DNA of 64,000 nt. Origin: Talaromyces rugulosus (taxonomy: Eukaryota; Ascomycota; Eurotiomycetes; Eurotiales; Trichocomaceae). The translations under genes and the position numbers were made by a program. How positions within the stretch are numbered: the first letter of the stretch is position 1; every line of letters starts with the position of its first letter. The stretch covers positions 868,001 through 932,000 of the forward strand of contig NC_049561.1 of assembly GCF_013368755.1 (NCBI RefSeq). The letters are read 5' to 3'. The notes under the pieces were generated by a model that worked only from the letters and a program-made list of their open reading frames with translations, was not told the origin of the DNA and made no database searches. Below are positions 11,107 through 26,159 of the stretch, piece by piece.

Positions 11107-12237
11107 CTATGAAGAAATCGAGCCCAGCTCTTGCTCCTTGCCCTGCCGTTTCCTTTGCCACCGGCGATAGAAGAGAAAGGCAAAACTGCCGATGGTGATG
11201 ACACCTAGAGGGATGACGATACCAATAACAATCTTGCCCGCCTCGGTTAGTTTATCGTCGTCAGAAGAATGGCTGACATTTGCATCGTCGATACCCTGGA
11301 CGGCTGCCGGTGCGGTCAAGAATCCCTTGGACTCAGCTTCCTGGATGGCATTCCACCAGACCTGGGCCATTTTGCTATAGCCAAATCCAGTCGGGTGAGT
11401 TTTGTCGATTAGTTCCTTAGTGGTGAGCGAGTCAACGCCTTTGGACATGTCGGCCAAAATGATGCGTTGACTAGCATTTTGGCGCTGCTCAACGATGGTC
11501 CGGTACTGGGCACTGATTTTGGCGGCCGTCTTAGGGACCCGTTTGCTTGGGAGCAAGGTCGACAGGATGATCGTCGTCTCCGGAATGGCCTCGTATAGAC
11601 GGTCGAGCAAGTCATCCATGCGCTCGCCGGCGGTCGAAGTCTTGTAGTGTTGAACAGCATCGTTGGTTCCGGCGCTAATTTATTGTGAGTCATGTCCACG
11701 AGTCACCGAGAGAGGGTCGGGATTTGACTTACTTGATCAAAATGAGATTTGGCTTCTTGGGTATCGACAACTCGGCCTTTTTGGTAATCTGGTCAACCCT
11801 GAGACCCACATGGCCTTCATTATCCTGTAAATTGGAATACATTAACAGACCGATCAGGGCGAAAAGAAGGAGAAAACAAAAAGACGTACATTGTCTGTCA
11901 TGCTGCCATGGCGTAAACTGCCGACCATGTTGACTTGCCACCCGGCTGCAGTCATGTTGTTTCTCAAAAACTCCCTGTATCCATTGCCATCGGGTGATTT
12001 GTAACCCCAGGTTATGGAGGCGCCGAGAGGCAATGTGCGCAGCGCAAAGGGTTTGCTACTGGTTCGGGGCTCAAGCGATGAGAGCGCGCGTTCTTGGGAG
12101 AGGGATTCTTCCCCATCTTCAGTAGACAGAGATTGAGTATCGCGAATGGTGGGATTCGCTGACTGGATATCAGTGACAGCGAGCGCACACGAGAGGAGCG
12201 GCTGTAATAGAAGGAGAAGAAAAATAGCGCGTGCCAT
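11107..12237 (-). CDS. SGNH/GDSL hydrolase with C-terminal membrane anchor (335 aa)
   Basis: Coding order is 11890-12237, 11733-11824 and 11107-11674; the introns are 65 and 58 nt and the phases agree. A signal peptide (ARAIFLLLLLQPLLSCALA) is followed by the SGNH blocks: nucleophile block LPLGASITWGY (GDSL replaced by GASI), Gly block DNEGHVGLRVDQ, Asn block INAGTNDAV and the Asp/His block IDKTHPTGFGYSKMA. After the catalytic domain comes a polar linker, then a membrane span (IVIGIVIPLGVITIGSFAFL) and a basic stop-transfer tail (YRRWQRKRQ). This points to a secreted-pathway esterase or acetylesterase held at the plasma membrane facing the wall. The substrate is unknown. Confidence 0.87.
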
Positions 12238-13640
12238 GGTGACGACAAGAGGCCGTCAATGTCTTCTACAGCAAGGGGCAGGGTCGCAGAAGATATTGCA
12301 AAAATAACAAAAAGAAAACTTTTCTCGGCGAAAAGCGAGCGATTAATTTATTGTGTAGCACGAGGCTTTTTTTTCCTCTTCGCTCAGTTAGTCAGCCAGG
12401 TTCCCCTTGTGCAAGACGAGAGCCGCAATGACCGCAGGAGCTAGCAGCGAAAGAGTTGGCCGGCCGGCAGTTACTGCTAGATCGAGGCTAGGTTGTGCGA
12501 CACAGGCTCATGGGCGTCCTGCAAAGGAGAAACCGTGAAACAGAGCTGGCTATGGGCAGAGAAGGGGATGGAGAGGAAGCATGGTGCTGCTATCCGAGAC
12601 AGAAAACCAACGGCAGGAGGAGACGAGGCTGAGCACTGCAGTCACCACAGCAAGCAGAACCTGCAGACCCACACGTTCCCACTGTTAACTTCCAAGTCAA
12701 TTCGGATCAAGCTTTTGCCAGCGATACCGCCGACCCGCCGTGGCCAATAGCGGCTGATCCTCGCCCTCCTCAGGCCCCTGGTTCCTGCGGACGCTCCACC
12801 TTTTAGAGAGGTTCTATTGGCGACCGGCGATCAAGCATTTTGGGTGGGCCAATTTCAACTGCTGATTGGTCATATTGTCGATATATGCAGTCCCATTGGC
12901 CCGCTCGGATCGCGCCCCACCGCAGCTTGAAATCGCTGCTGCCTGGGCCTGGGCCCGTCACTATTAATACTAGCCAATCACATCGCCCAGAACTGCCACG
13001 CCGCCCAATCACCGCCAGATCCCGTGACGTCAAGCCCTGTCACGTCAACGCACAATCGTAACACGTCACAGCGACGTACACAATTATTCTCCTTCTTGTT
13101 ATTATTGTCATTGTTCTTGTTCTTGTTCCTGTTCTTCTCTTCTTTTCCTTTTTATATTATTTGTTATATCTTGTCATTATTCTCAATTGACCGCCTTGCA
13201 AATCCTTCTCCTGCGCTTGTCTTGTCCCTTCAATCGGATCGACCCGATAAGTCGTGGTCGGACCAATCAGGTAATCTCTTATCTGCGCTTACTTGATTAT
13301 CAGTTTATACGCCGTACTCCCTGCGAATCAACTTCCAATCCTGCTTCCCCGCGGTCAGGCCGCCATAGTAATCTGTCTCGGTGTCTGGGCTCGGATTACT
13401 TTTTGAGTTTCACCTCCTGTCTCTGAAACCAGACTATTACTATTAGGGCCGGCCATTCGTTTCCTACGAAACCGGTGAATCTCTGTAATACCCTTAATAC
13501 CCTTAATACCCTGCGTCATCCGCCCGTCATGTCGCTACGTTACACCTGCCATCAGCTTTCCTGAATTTAACCTACGAACCTATATTCTTTTGCACTCGTC
13601 TCCAATTTGGTTCAATATTCATATCCACGGCTCCAAAAAA
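12238..13640 (+). promoter_or_regulatory. orphan promoter-like block rich in CCAAT and CRE motifs
   Basis: CCAAT or ATTGG boxes are at about 12744, 12816, 12849, 12865, 12895, 12974, 13005 and 13263. The CRE palindrome TGACGTCA is at 13025-13032, with TCACGTCA at 13040-13047 and a CACGTCA near 13063. Downstream is a long pyrimidine-rich leader-like tract (about 13085-13160) and a short tandem repeat TAATACCCT (about 13484-13510). This order (CCAAT and CRE sites, CT-rich leader) looks like a strong Pol II promoter reading to the right, but no coding frame of substance follows. Frames of 80-90 codons inside it are low-complexity. It may belong to a lost gene or a non-coding transcript. The leftmost part is the SGNH hydrolase promoter. 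Confidence 0.45.
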
Positions 13641-15311
13641 TGTTCTACGGGCCGGTTAGGTTGATTTAACCGGAAACGCCCACCGATATTAAGCTCAACT
13701 GACTCGGCAAATAGACACTAGAACGAATTCGGTTAGACCTAGAGCTTTGCCTTTGTCTCGGGATTATTGCCTGATTTGGGATCAGTATAGGAAATGTAAT
13801 GTCTCACACCGAGAAAAAGCCAAAAAAAATTAAAAAAAAATTTTGTGTCGAAAACCTGAAGTGATGATAAAGTGGGAGAACGATTTCCCGGCATCTCAAC
13901 TATACTTGCTTCGAATCGCCACTCCATACCGACAAAAGCTCCGACCATATCATCACTTGGGCATGTCGTCTATCACCTATCCCTTGAGGGCAGTCAAAAA
14001 GGACAAAAGGCTTCGTCTCGCTGTCACCAGTAATGCATATAAGGCCGACTCCCTCTTATAAAGTAGACTCATATTATACAGTGTTACCTGAACCTTTATA
14101 TTCCGGCAAGTTCTGCAATTTGACTGAAAATATATAACAGCACAGAATCCAATTGATACTATGCCAACAGAAAACCATTAATGTTTTCTAAGGCCCTAGG
14201 GAAAGGGTTTAAGAATAGACAAATGGTTTCTTAGATGCTAGGTAACTATAGCGAATTATTTAAAATTGTTAATCTTGTGTGGAAAGCTGCTGATATTTAA
14301 TATATAATATACCCAGTGCCGGCTTAGAGAGTTTTTATAGGTAACTAAAATAATAACAGATAGAAACTACTTTGGAATAATGTATAGAACAGATCTTCAA
14401 TGATCTTCATATATGTAACAACTAATTTCTATCCACGAGAGAAAATCTGGTAGTACAATTAGGTCTTCTTAGTTTGTATTTAATACGGTAAAAGATTACC
14501 GCAGTCACAGATTAACGAGAATTTTTCAAAGTTTTCTATCGAAGTAGCCCTGACAACCCTTAGCAGGGTGTATGATATATATGACTAACCATTTTACAAT
14601 TTCCAATGTTGTTGTTGGGTGGTGATTGTTACATGGCATGGCGCCTTCATTGTTTAAACGTTAATCACAGGGTTTAGTGTAGATTAATATAGCGAGATTT
14701 TATATGCCATATTGCACTTCTCTAGCTAGAAAGGAACATATGGCAACAAGCGAAAACTCAAGATTATCTTATAACTAATGTTTAGCGTCCAAATTTAATA
14801 ATACTAATAATATAATATTGGCGCATATGTTTGAGAATGGCTTTCCAAATGTGGATTTTGCGAAACTTTGGGTAAGCCGTCATCGGGCCACTGTGGTTCC
14901 CAAATAGGCAATTCGCTGTCGGCTTCGGCGATAAGCCCTATCGAGAGCGCTTTTTTGTCTTTTAGGGCGTTCGATTGCTCCATAACATCAAATAATGCTC
15001 CTTACTATAGACAACCCACAGCTATATCCAGGCCGAGGACCCACCAGCTGAGCGTTTAAAAAAGGGTTAGACTCTATAAAAATTGGTGTGAGTCTGTACG
15101 GAGTACGTACTCCACACAGACTCTTGAAGCATGGTTTCATCTCTAGACCAAAATCCTTGTATAATGGCATAAATTGTAACGGGATCAATGGCATATAAAC
15201 AGGAAATGGCGTAGATAGCGGTGTTGAATAGAATCTAGTAAGAAAGCACAAGTGATTATGTTGTGGTTTGGTTGTTGAGAACCATCCAGCCTAATTGGTT
15301 GGCTCTTCTGT
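13641..15311. other. AT-rich gene-free region with a 34-bp near-perfect palindrome
   Basis: Base composition drops sharply after about 13.6 kb, and no frame is supportable. At 15090-15123 there is a 34-bp inverted repeat with outer arms GAGTCTGT and ACAGACTC and inner core GGAGTACGTACTCC (15100-15113). Only two positions per arm mismatch. It lies about 190 bp beyond the halogenase stop codon. The half-site GTACGGAGTA recurs at 30625-30634. The region probably marks the left border of the secondary-metabolite island. Confidence 0.5.
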
Positions 15312-17905
<2,594 letters not shown>

Positions 17906-18895
17906 ATGCCTTCGAAGAAAGCAAACAAGGCGGCAGCCTCTGCTCCTAAGTATTCTCCACCAACATCTGGGATTCTCTCATATTTTCCCTCGTCGTGGGT
18001 GCCGTATGCCGAGTTGATTCGTCTCGAAAAGCCGCATGGAATCTACATGATATGGTACCCCTATATTATGGGCCTTCTTTATTCAGCTCGAATTTCGGAA
18101 AATACTCTATCTCTAGAGCTATTGTGCAAGCGTGCTTTAGATTTGACTATATGGACCTTCATTCTGCGCAGCACTGGTTGTGCCTGGAATGACAACGTTG
18201 ATCAAGACTATGACCGGAAGACTGCTCGTTGCTGCAATAGGCCGATTGCACGTGGGGCCATCTCAACGGTGCAAGGTCATATCTATGTTGCTGCGCTTAC
18301 AGGCCTGGGCTTTACATCTATTCAGCACTTTCCGGTAGAGTGTACTTTCGACGCATGTGCCATCCTTCTCCTGGCCGCGATATATCCATTTGGCAAGCGG
18401 TTCACGCATTTCGCCCAGGTGCCTCTCGGTGCTACTCTATCGGGGGCCATTGTAATGGCGCAGCATTCAGTAGGTATTGACCCTCTATCAAACGAAAACC
18501 TGCGCCCGACTGCATGCCTAGTGGTATCTATTATATTGCTTGTCGTGTTCTATGACGTGGTCTACGCGCGACAGGATACCGTTGACGACTTGAAGTCGGG
18601 GGTCAAGGGCATGGCGGTGCTCTTCCGTAATTGGATCAAGACTCTTCTGCTCTCTCTTGTTTCTGGGATTGCTGCATTGCTCTTCCTCGCCGGTAAATTC
18701 GCCGATATGAGACGAGCTTTCTTTTACTCTTCGGTGGGGGGAACAGCCCTTGGTCTTCTGACCATGATCATGGTCATCAACACATCCCAGGTGGCACGAT
18801 ACGCCGGGAGGTTTTACATCCTCGCCATTGGCTGTTTGCTCGGCGGATTCGCAGTAGAGTGTTACGACAAGTATGAGGCTGTTTTCACTTGGTGA
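17906..18895 (+). CDS. UbiA-family aromatic prenyltransferase (330 aa, StbC/AscA-like)
   Basis: An intronless, intact frame. The ATG at 17906 (MPSKKANK) is preferred over an in-frame ATG at 17828 that adds 26 residues. Membrane helices run throughout. The first aspartate-rich motif is NDNVDQDYD at residues 95-103 (NDxxDxxxD class), followed by NRPIARGAIS. The second is DVVYARQDTVDDLKSGVKG near residues 220-238. UbiA enzymes transfer a prenyl diphosphate to an aromatic ring within the membrane. Beside an orsellinic-type PKS, an A-T-R reductase and a halogenase, the expected reaction is farnesylation of orsellinic acid to grifolic acid, as shown for StbC. It diverges from the halogenase and converges on the PKS. 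Confidence 0.9.
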   Translation: MPSKKANKAAASAPKYSPPTSGILSYFPSSWVPYAELIRLEKPHGIYMIWYPYIMGLLYSARISENTLSLELLCKRALDLTIWTFILRSTGCAWNDNVDQDYDRKTARCCNRPIARGAISTVQGHIYVAALTGLGFTSIQHFPVECTFDACAILLLAAIYPFGKRFTHFAQVPLGATLSGAIVMAQHSVGIDPLSNENLRPTACLVVSIILLVVFYDVVYARQDTVDDLKSGVKGMAVLFRNWIKTLLLSLVSGIAALLFLAGKFADMRRAFFYSSVGGTALGLLTMIMVINTSQVARYAGRFYILAIGCLLGGFAVECYDKYEAVFTW

Positions 18896-19603
18896 AAACA
18901 AGGAGAGGGGAGTTAGTCGGGAAAAAGGATATCCTCGTTTATCCGGGTTATACGCTTATGTGGAAATAAACGCGGCACCATCTCATGCTAGTTCTCAGGT
19001 GTGTCGGCGTATTTTTCTTAATTTTTTTCTTGATAAGGTATACAGTATTAGGAGCGGCGTAATATGCCCCCGACCCCCAGATAGATCATGATTTGTTAAG
19101 TAATATAAACAAAGTACGAAGTGGTTCTAAGTGTGTTATTCAATGTTCTCGCTAATCCCCATCTCTGGGTAGACGATAAGAAAATTAATTACTTATCACT
19201 TGGGTCGGAAGTATATAGCAGTCCATTTGCTGACGCCGAATTTTTCTAGCGTAAACTCTTGAAGTCGTCCTCGGCGTCTTTGTGTGCTCCACCACCGGGG
19301 ACGGCTACTTTAATTCCGATTTTGTATTTTGGTACCATTTTGACTTGAAATTGTGCTAAAAGGTGTAAAATCTTCGGTTTTTTGCGATTCTAAAGTCTAG
19401 ACTAACCTCGGAGACTCGGGTTACTGTTTTTTACCCCGTTTCCGTGTTTTTCCACTCTTTTGATTTCAGTATCAGTGGCTAAGCTGTACAGAATAGGGTA
19501 TAGAGCTCGTGTAATCCAAGATAAAAATGCTACATAATAGTGCCAAAACGACATAATGGGAAAATCAGAAAAAATCAGCAACAGAAATCCAAAACCATAG
19601 ACA
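18896..19603. other. convergent intergenic region
   Basis: Separates the 3' ends of the prenyltransferase and the PKS. No frame, repeat or RNA gene was recognised. Confidence 0.4.
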
Positions 19604-22600
19604 CTAAGCCTGCCTGTCTAACATGTCGAATAGAAAGTTATAGCCCGGTAATACCCAGTTGTCCCATTCGGTAGATCCTGGGTATATAGTCAAATCATGT
19701 ATATGCTTAGCTCCGGGGACGGCAATGAAGCCATAGTGAATCCCGTGCTCTTTGAGAGACTCGGCAAAGTTAACTGCCGTGTGAAATGGAACGATTTCGT
19801 CGTGGTCGCCAATGATAAGAAATGTTGGAGTGTGGTAATTTCCAGTGTTCACCTGCGTAATGGGACTGATCTTTGCCACTTTTAGAGGGTCTGGTGCCTC
19901 CAACGAATTTCCATGCGCCGGAATACCATCCAGAAGCAAGGCTACTCCGTTTTTCTCTTGCACAAGTGCGAGGACAAGCTCGGAACGCGGGTCACCAGGC
20001 TTAATCCAACCAAGGCCAGTGTTGTCAGTGCTGCTAAAAGAATGTCCTGTAGCCTGTAGAAATATGAGTGATGAAAAAACGAAAAAATTATTCACCTGCA
20101 CGTGGGAGCTAGATTAAGACGTACCGTTGTTGCTTCCAGGCGCCGGCTGATCTCATTCATTGACATTGTCCGAGATGGGTACTCCTTTCCCATTCTCAAT
20201 GATTCATCTGCTTGGTGCTTAGCATCACCGCTTGAAAACGTTTATTGACATAGACATGATTTCGTTGCATACCCGAAGTGTCGTAGAAAGTGGGACAATA
20301 GAACGCGAGAATCGCCACCGGAGGAGGAAGACCTGCTACGATGGTGGTCCATGCAAGTGTCATTGCAAGGTGTCCTCCGGTTGACCATCCAACAATTACA
20401 ATTTTAGATGGATCGACAACGGCGCCTTTTTCTACTATTAATGCCGGAAGCTTTCGAATGGCCCATGCATATGCATCCCTCGCATCTGAAATTGCACCAT
20501 CAATCACGTTGACCTGTGGACAAAGCCTATAATCGAAACTTATAGGAAGTATGCCATTGGCAAGAAGAAACTGGGTTTGAACTGGCCGTACAGCCTTTCT
20601 GGAGAGAGTCATGTATCCACCACCGTGGAATAATAAAGCTATCACATCCGGGTCAGCCATACCTCATATCCCTGCACGTAATTGAGTCTGTTGTGTACCT
20701 ATGGGCATCGCTTGTGACGGTGGCTCGAGTGGCACAAAAATGTCTGCTGGAATTTCGACGCCATCAACCTCTTTGTATGTGACTGTTTCAACCCGATGGC
20801 GTGTACTTCCTCGCGACTTCTGTCGGGTTCCATTGACGCCCTTACTTTCATGTACATCGAGTTGACGATTCAAGTACTTGCTATTTTGTCCTTTTACCGT
20901 AGTGTTCGCCCAGCCACTGCTTTCATCATCTGTCGATGAAAGGGGTGTGGCGGCCCCTGGAAGTGAGACATCATCATTAGTCATGTTTTCCTCCGAGCAA
21001 GTAGCAAACTTCAGAAGTGTATTGATATCGCTTGTCATGAGGGAGTCTGAGGAAATTTCGATGTTAAATGTGTCTTTCAGTTCATCTGCCAGTGCCATCA
21101 CCGACAAAGAATCCAAGCCTAGGCTGCTAAAGCTTTCCTCATCGCAAAGTTCCGTTGTAGAAATCCCGGTGTATCCAGATATTACTTCTTTAAGTTGCTT
21201 GCGCTGTGCATTGTGATTTTCATTGGTATTGTCCATGGATGTCGAGGGTATAACTGTAGGAACAGTTTTTTCTTCGTGTGAACTGATCTCTACTACTGGT
21301 ATTCTGTTAGATACCAGCGTTGTCTCGACAACAGAGCGTTCCCCTGTGTTCACCCCTTTTAGCAGCCTTGCAAGGCTTTTAACGCGGACCTTTGAAAAGA
21401 CAACACCTAACCCAAGTGCCACCAGCTGTTTTTGTTCAGAAAAAACAAATATGTCACCGCTTGCTTGACTCTCGTCCGTCATTAAAAATATCGCGTAGAC
21501 AGTCCATTTCTTTTGTTTATGGAAGTCACAGGGCCGGAGCGTAATCTTTTCGACTGATGCAGCCACAAATGCTTCGTCGGCAGTGGTACCCCCGCTGGTG
21601 TTAATAAGTAAGCCGGCGGCCTGGAAAAATGTGTCGATTGCCGCAGCATCCATAAAGTGGTTGGCTGAACTCTCATTATTATCGAAGGCGGTATCCGGGA
21701 CTTGGATGTCTGCCACAGCTTGGTTACACCCAAGAGTAATGGAAGAGATGCCTTGTAGGATGTCATTGTATTCAACGATTCTTGAAAATAAGGAATATGC
21801 TGTGCGAGTCATGAATCTTTCCGCCGTTGGATCATTCCTAAGGGTATCGACGCGATCGGATATCAAAATCTCATACAAGCGAAAGTCCGGCTCATTCGTG
21901 TCAAACTCCCCTTCAGCGTGTTTGACATTACTTGATGGTTTGTTTGTCTTTTTGGAGCTGTGCACTGAAAATTTCCAAGAGTCACGCTTGTTTTTCTCGC
22001 TAAGTGTGAGCCGAACATCGCGGTCATTGCTACATCCGAGACCACTGTGGAAGACCAGATTCTGGAAGCCAATAGTCTTTCCGCTAAATTTGAACCCGTT
22101 CAGCTCGGCACACATCACTGCCATTTCCATGTACATCGATACTGGGCACAGTGGTTGTTTGAGAACAGCATGCCCGCTGACTATTCTTGTATACCTCTGC
22201 GTGCTGGTGTTGATCTGGAATTGATGGCTGTTGTCATCAGCTGGACCAATGTAGACAGCAAGTTTAGGCGGGCTATGTATATTGTTTCTCTTATCTGAAG
22301 ACAGTCTTAGTGCTTGGGAATTCAGTGCTTCGGTTGCTCGATCAATATGGGTGAGCCAGTGGCGTGGTCCTTTGAATTGATATGGAGGGAGCCAAATATG
22401 CTGAAAAGCAGAGTCATCGGGCGACAAAAATCCCCACCAAGAGGCAGAAACACCATTCCGGAAAAGGAAGGCTATCGCACTTGATATTGTAGCAGGAGAT
22501 TCTTTCAGATGTTGAAAGTGGTGCTCTTTTGGTCGCGCAAGAGCTTTCTTTGTCATAGGTATAATAGGAGTGTTCCACCCTGCTTCTACCCAAACGCATG

Positions 22601-25600
22601 GCCCCAGTCGTTCTTCAAGGCGTCTGACAGCATTAACGAAATAAACTGGACATCTAGTGTGCTTGGCCAAGTACTCGGGCTTTATTTCGTCCACGGGGAA
22701 TTGAGTGCACGTTTCCAAGGGGATGGTCGGGGATTTGAAAGTCAATGTCTCTGCATATTGTGAAAGGTGGGGAAGCAGAGGCTCAGTAAACGTCGAATGA
22801 AAGCCATGACTGACATCGAGAAGTTGACTACGCAAGCCATAGAATTGAGGGCCCCCCTGTAATACTGTCTGAGCCTTCGAAATTGAAGTTTTTGCTCCAA
22901 CAATGATATGACTGTTTGGACTGTTGTGGCACGCAATTTCCAGACTCTGATCCGAGGAGCCAGTCACAACAAGTTTCAACACCCGTTGAACTGTTTCAAT
23001 ATCAGCGTGCACTGCTAGCATTGTGCCGGTCTCAAATCCCCAGGTTGTTTTCATCAAGGACGCCCTTTTAGCGACCAACCGCAAGCCCTCCTCTAATGAA
23101 AGCACACCAGATACGGTTAATGCTGTCAGCTCACCAAAGCTATGCCCTAGAACAGCATCGACTTTTAATCCACTATCCAACCAGCATTTAGCACAACTGT
23201 ACTGAACGGCAAAGGTGCCTGTCTGTAACACAACTACGTCAGAAACAGGTTCGACCTGATAAAGCGCTGGCGTGATGCTAGGATAGCCGTTTCTCTGCAG
23301 AATGGAATTGCAAAGCTCTATATATTCTCGAAATTTTGGATAGGTCTCGCACAAGAGAGGGTCCAAGCCAATATTTGTCTTTGCCTGGCCAGAGAATGTC
23401 AAGACAATTCCTGTACGAGTCGCGGGGGGCTCTGGTACATTGTTTATACCCGATCGCAACTGTTGGACAAGGTCGGGGAGATCACGAGCTGTCGTGCTCC
23501 AGCGAATTTTATGATGCTTCCGACGTTCGCTGAGAGTGAATGAAATATCGGCGAGGGTAAGAACTCCTTCAGACTTCTGAATATATGATGCAAGAACTTC
23601 TGCGTATGCCACCAAGCTTTCTTGCGAATGGGCACTCAGCATCACCGGGTAAGGTGTAGTTGTTTTGGGCGGTTTGTGATGCTTCACTGTCCATTCAGAG
23701 CATATCAATGCTGAATTACTTCCAGAGGCTCCATATCCATTCACGCAAGCTATTCGAGGAGTTGCCTCCCATGGCAAAAGTTTGCTCGCAATTCGCATAT
23801 TCGATAGCTCCAGTGCCGGGATTTTGTGATTCAATTGCTTAAACCCCACCTGTGGCGGAATAGATCGATGTGAAAACATGGTTAGCACTTTTAGCAAGCT
23901 GGCAACACCAGCAGCAGTTTCGCTATGACCAACGTTTCCTTTCAAAGATCCGACGGTCAACATATCCGATCTATGGCCACCTCCAAAAACTTCTCGGATG
24001 CTATCGATCTCGATGGGATCTCCCACTTGGGTGCCAGTTCCATGGGCTTCCACGTACGTGATCTTCTCAGAAGGGATGGCTGACTTTTGGAGGACCTGCC
24101 GATACAACGCCTTTTGCGCTTTGTCATGCGGTACTGTTATTCCAGGGGATAAGCTTCCTTGGTTTGTGCCCGTGGCGGGGATAACACCCATAATGTGATC
24201 ATGGTTTTTAATTGCTTCGCAGAGTGACTTTAACACAACCAACCCAACCCCATCCCCCCTGCAGTATCCATCTGCTGACTCGTCAAACGGTTTGCACTGG
24301 CCAGTTTTGCTCAGGAAGCTTGCTTTCCCAAGATCCATATAATTTTGGATACCAGTGATTAAGTTAACTCCTCCGGCCAGTGCCATGGGACAGTCACCAG
24401 CCTGGATAGCACGACAAGCATGGTGTATGGCTACGAGAGACGCTGAGCAGGCGGTGTCGATTACTTCCGATGGGCCGGTCCAGCCGAAATGGTAGCTGAT
24501 TTTCCCAGAAATAAATGCACGAATTGTTCCCGTTGCTGTGAAGGCTGATGGAGCATAAGCTGCCGTATTCTCAAGATATTCTGTATAGCTTGCCCCAATG
24601 AAGCATCCGATGGAATCTCCGTCTTCTCGGCGGTGGTGTCGAAGATAGCCACTTGCATCCATGGCTTCGAAGGCGGTTAATAAGAGGAGACGCTGTTGCG
24701 GGTCCATGTAAACAGCTTCCTTGGGGCTTATTCCAAAGAAGGTGTGGTCAAACTCCTCAACATTATCAATGAAATTGCCGAGCCATTCTCTGTTGTTAAC
24801 CCAATTTCGGTCTTGCGAGGCTCGGAATGACTCTTGGATTTTAATTCTACTTTCACGTAGACTTTCTACCCTCGATTCACCTTTAGATAGAAGCTCCCAA
24901 AGCTCATCTAAGGTACTAGCCCCTGGTAGGCGGCAGGCAGCCCCTACTATAGCAATCGAGTCAGACGGAAAATCTTCTTGTGAGCTCAAGCGAATGCCAC
25001 GCGTGGGACCATCAAATTGGTTAATAACCGAGTATGTGTCTATCTTGGTGATATCGAGGTTGTTCTTTTGGAATGACGATAGTGGCAGAAAATCTCCTAC
25101 GCCGATCATCGCAACTTTGTGACACCGACGGTTGGTATTTCGAAGATCGGTAGCAAGTTGTGTCATGACGATATTCCAATCACAGCAGGCCGTGAGGACC
25201 GTGTTGATTATTTCTCCGGTGAGAGAGCCGCTATTTATTTGCTTCCCTGTTCGGTTCGATCGAACCGGGACTTGCAAGTATGTGCTATCAGGAATCTGCA
25301 ACTCCGTTGAGTTATTGCAGAACAGTATGAGTTCCTCTGCTAGCGATTCATTCTTTGGGTTGTGGATATTGCTCTGGAGGTGCATCATCTTCACGGGTAA
25401 ACCCAAATCCGTGATATATGTTTTCACGCCAGGGATGACTGAGGCATGAGCTGTGATGCTAATGCTTTGAGTATCTGATATCGCTGACACGTAGGACTAT
25501 ATTGCGTTCTCAGTATGAATTTTCACTTGAAACAGCGCGGGTAGTTATTTGCTTACCTGTGGAAACGCTCTTATGGTTTCATCTCCTTCTGTTCCCTTTC

Positions 25601-26159
25601 TCAGGCGAATTGCCATAGTCGTTGAGCATTGGTTAGAGGGGTCACATCCAATTTCTCCAAAAGCGGCAATTCCAAGTGTGATTCGCACCGCAGCGGTTGC
25701 ATTATTTATCAGATCGTTTTCGTTTTCTGAAGTTGCCACCACCAGGGCTGCCATAAGGCCGATACAATAACCCTGCACACCACCTTTAATTGTGCGTAGT
25801 AACTCCGCGTGTCGAGTCCCCGAAGCCTGAAGATACTCGTAATATTGAACGATATGCAAGACTGTTAAGAGTGGTAACGTCACTATTCCAGATCGCGTCT
25901 GTTCCAACTCGGATGTCTCGCCAGATTGGATCCATTTCGAGAACATATTGGTATAAAGCTTTCCTTGTTGAAGGGTAGCGATTTCAAGTCGAATATTTGC
26001 GAACAGTTCCCATGTCTTTGGGAGATTTAGAAGAGCATCTCGAAGCGGGCTGAGAGTATCATGTCGGTTTAAGCTCGCACGGATTAGGTCCAAGTGTTCC
26101 CTCGTGGGAGCAACATTCTGCGGAGAGAAGACGACCGCTGAAATATCAGACATCTTCAA
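19604..26159 (-). CDS. non-reducing polyketide synthase, SAT-KS-AT-PT-ACP-hydrolase (2100 aa)
   Basis: Coding order is 25557-26159, 20699-25496, 20273-20638, 20125-20210 (acceptor uncertain by 3 nt) and 19604-20053. All phases agree. Domains: SAT with QGYCIG (about residues 1-350); KS from about 381 with active Cys 551 in VIDTACSAS and EAHGTGT; AT with GHSFGE (Ser 987); PT with His 1310 in SGHAVLKQP; one ACP with LGLDSL (Ser about 1664); and a C-terminal alpha/beta hydrolase with HGGGY (about 1805) and GWSTGGH (Ser 1886). There is no reducing domain. The set fits orsellinic-acid synthases of the StbA/AscC type. The long frame seems to stop at 20664, but a 60-nt intron with a GCTGAC branch point restores AMPI-ALLFHGGGY. 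Translation could start at codon 1 or 3 (MKM). No lesion was found. Confidence 0.9.

Noticed and set aside
13024..13426. Short frames rich in Leu, Phe and Ser downstream of the CRE block
   Set aside because: They are translations of a CT-rich tract with no motif, and they overlap in different frames.
20639..20698. Apparent premature stop at the end of the long PKS frame
   Set aside because: A 60-nt intron with GTACAC donor, GCTGAC branch and TAG acceptor restores the hydrolase domain. A 36-nt alternative was considered but is too short and adds non-conserved residues.
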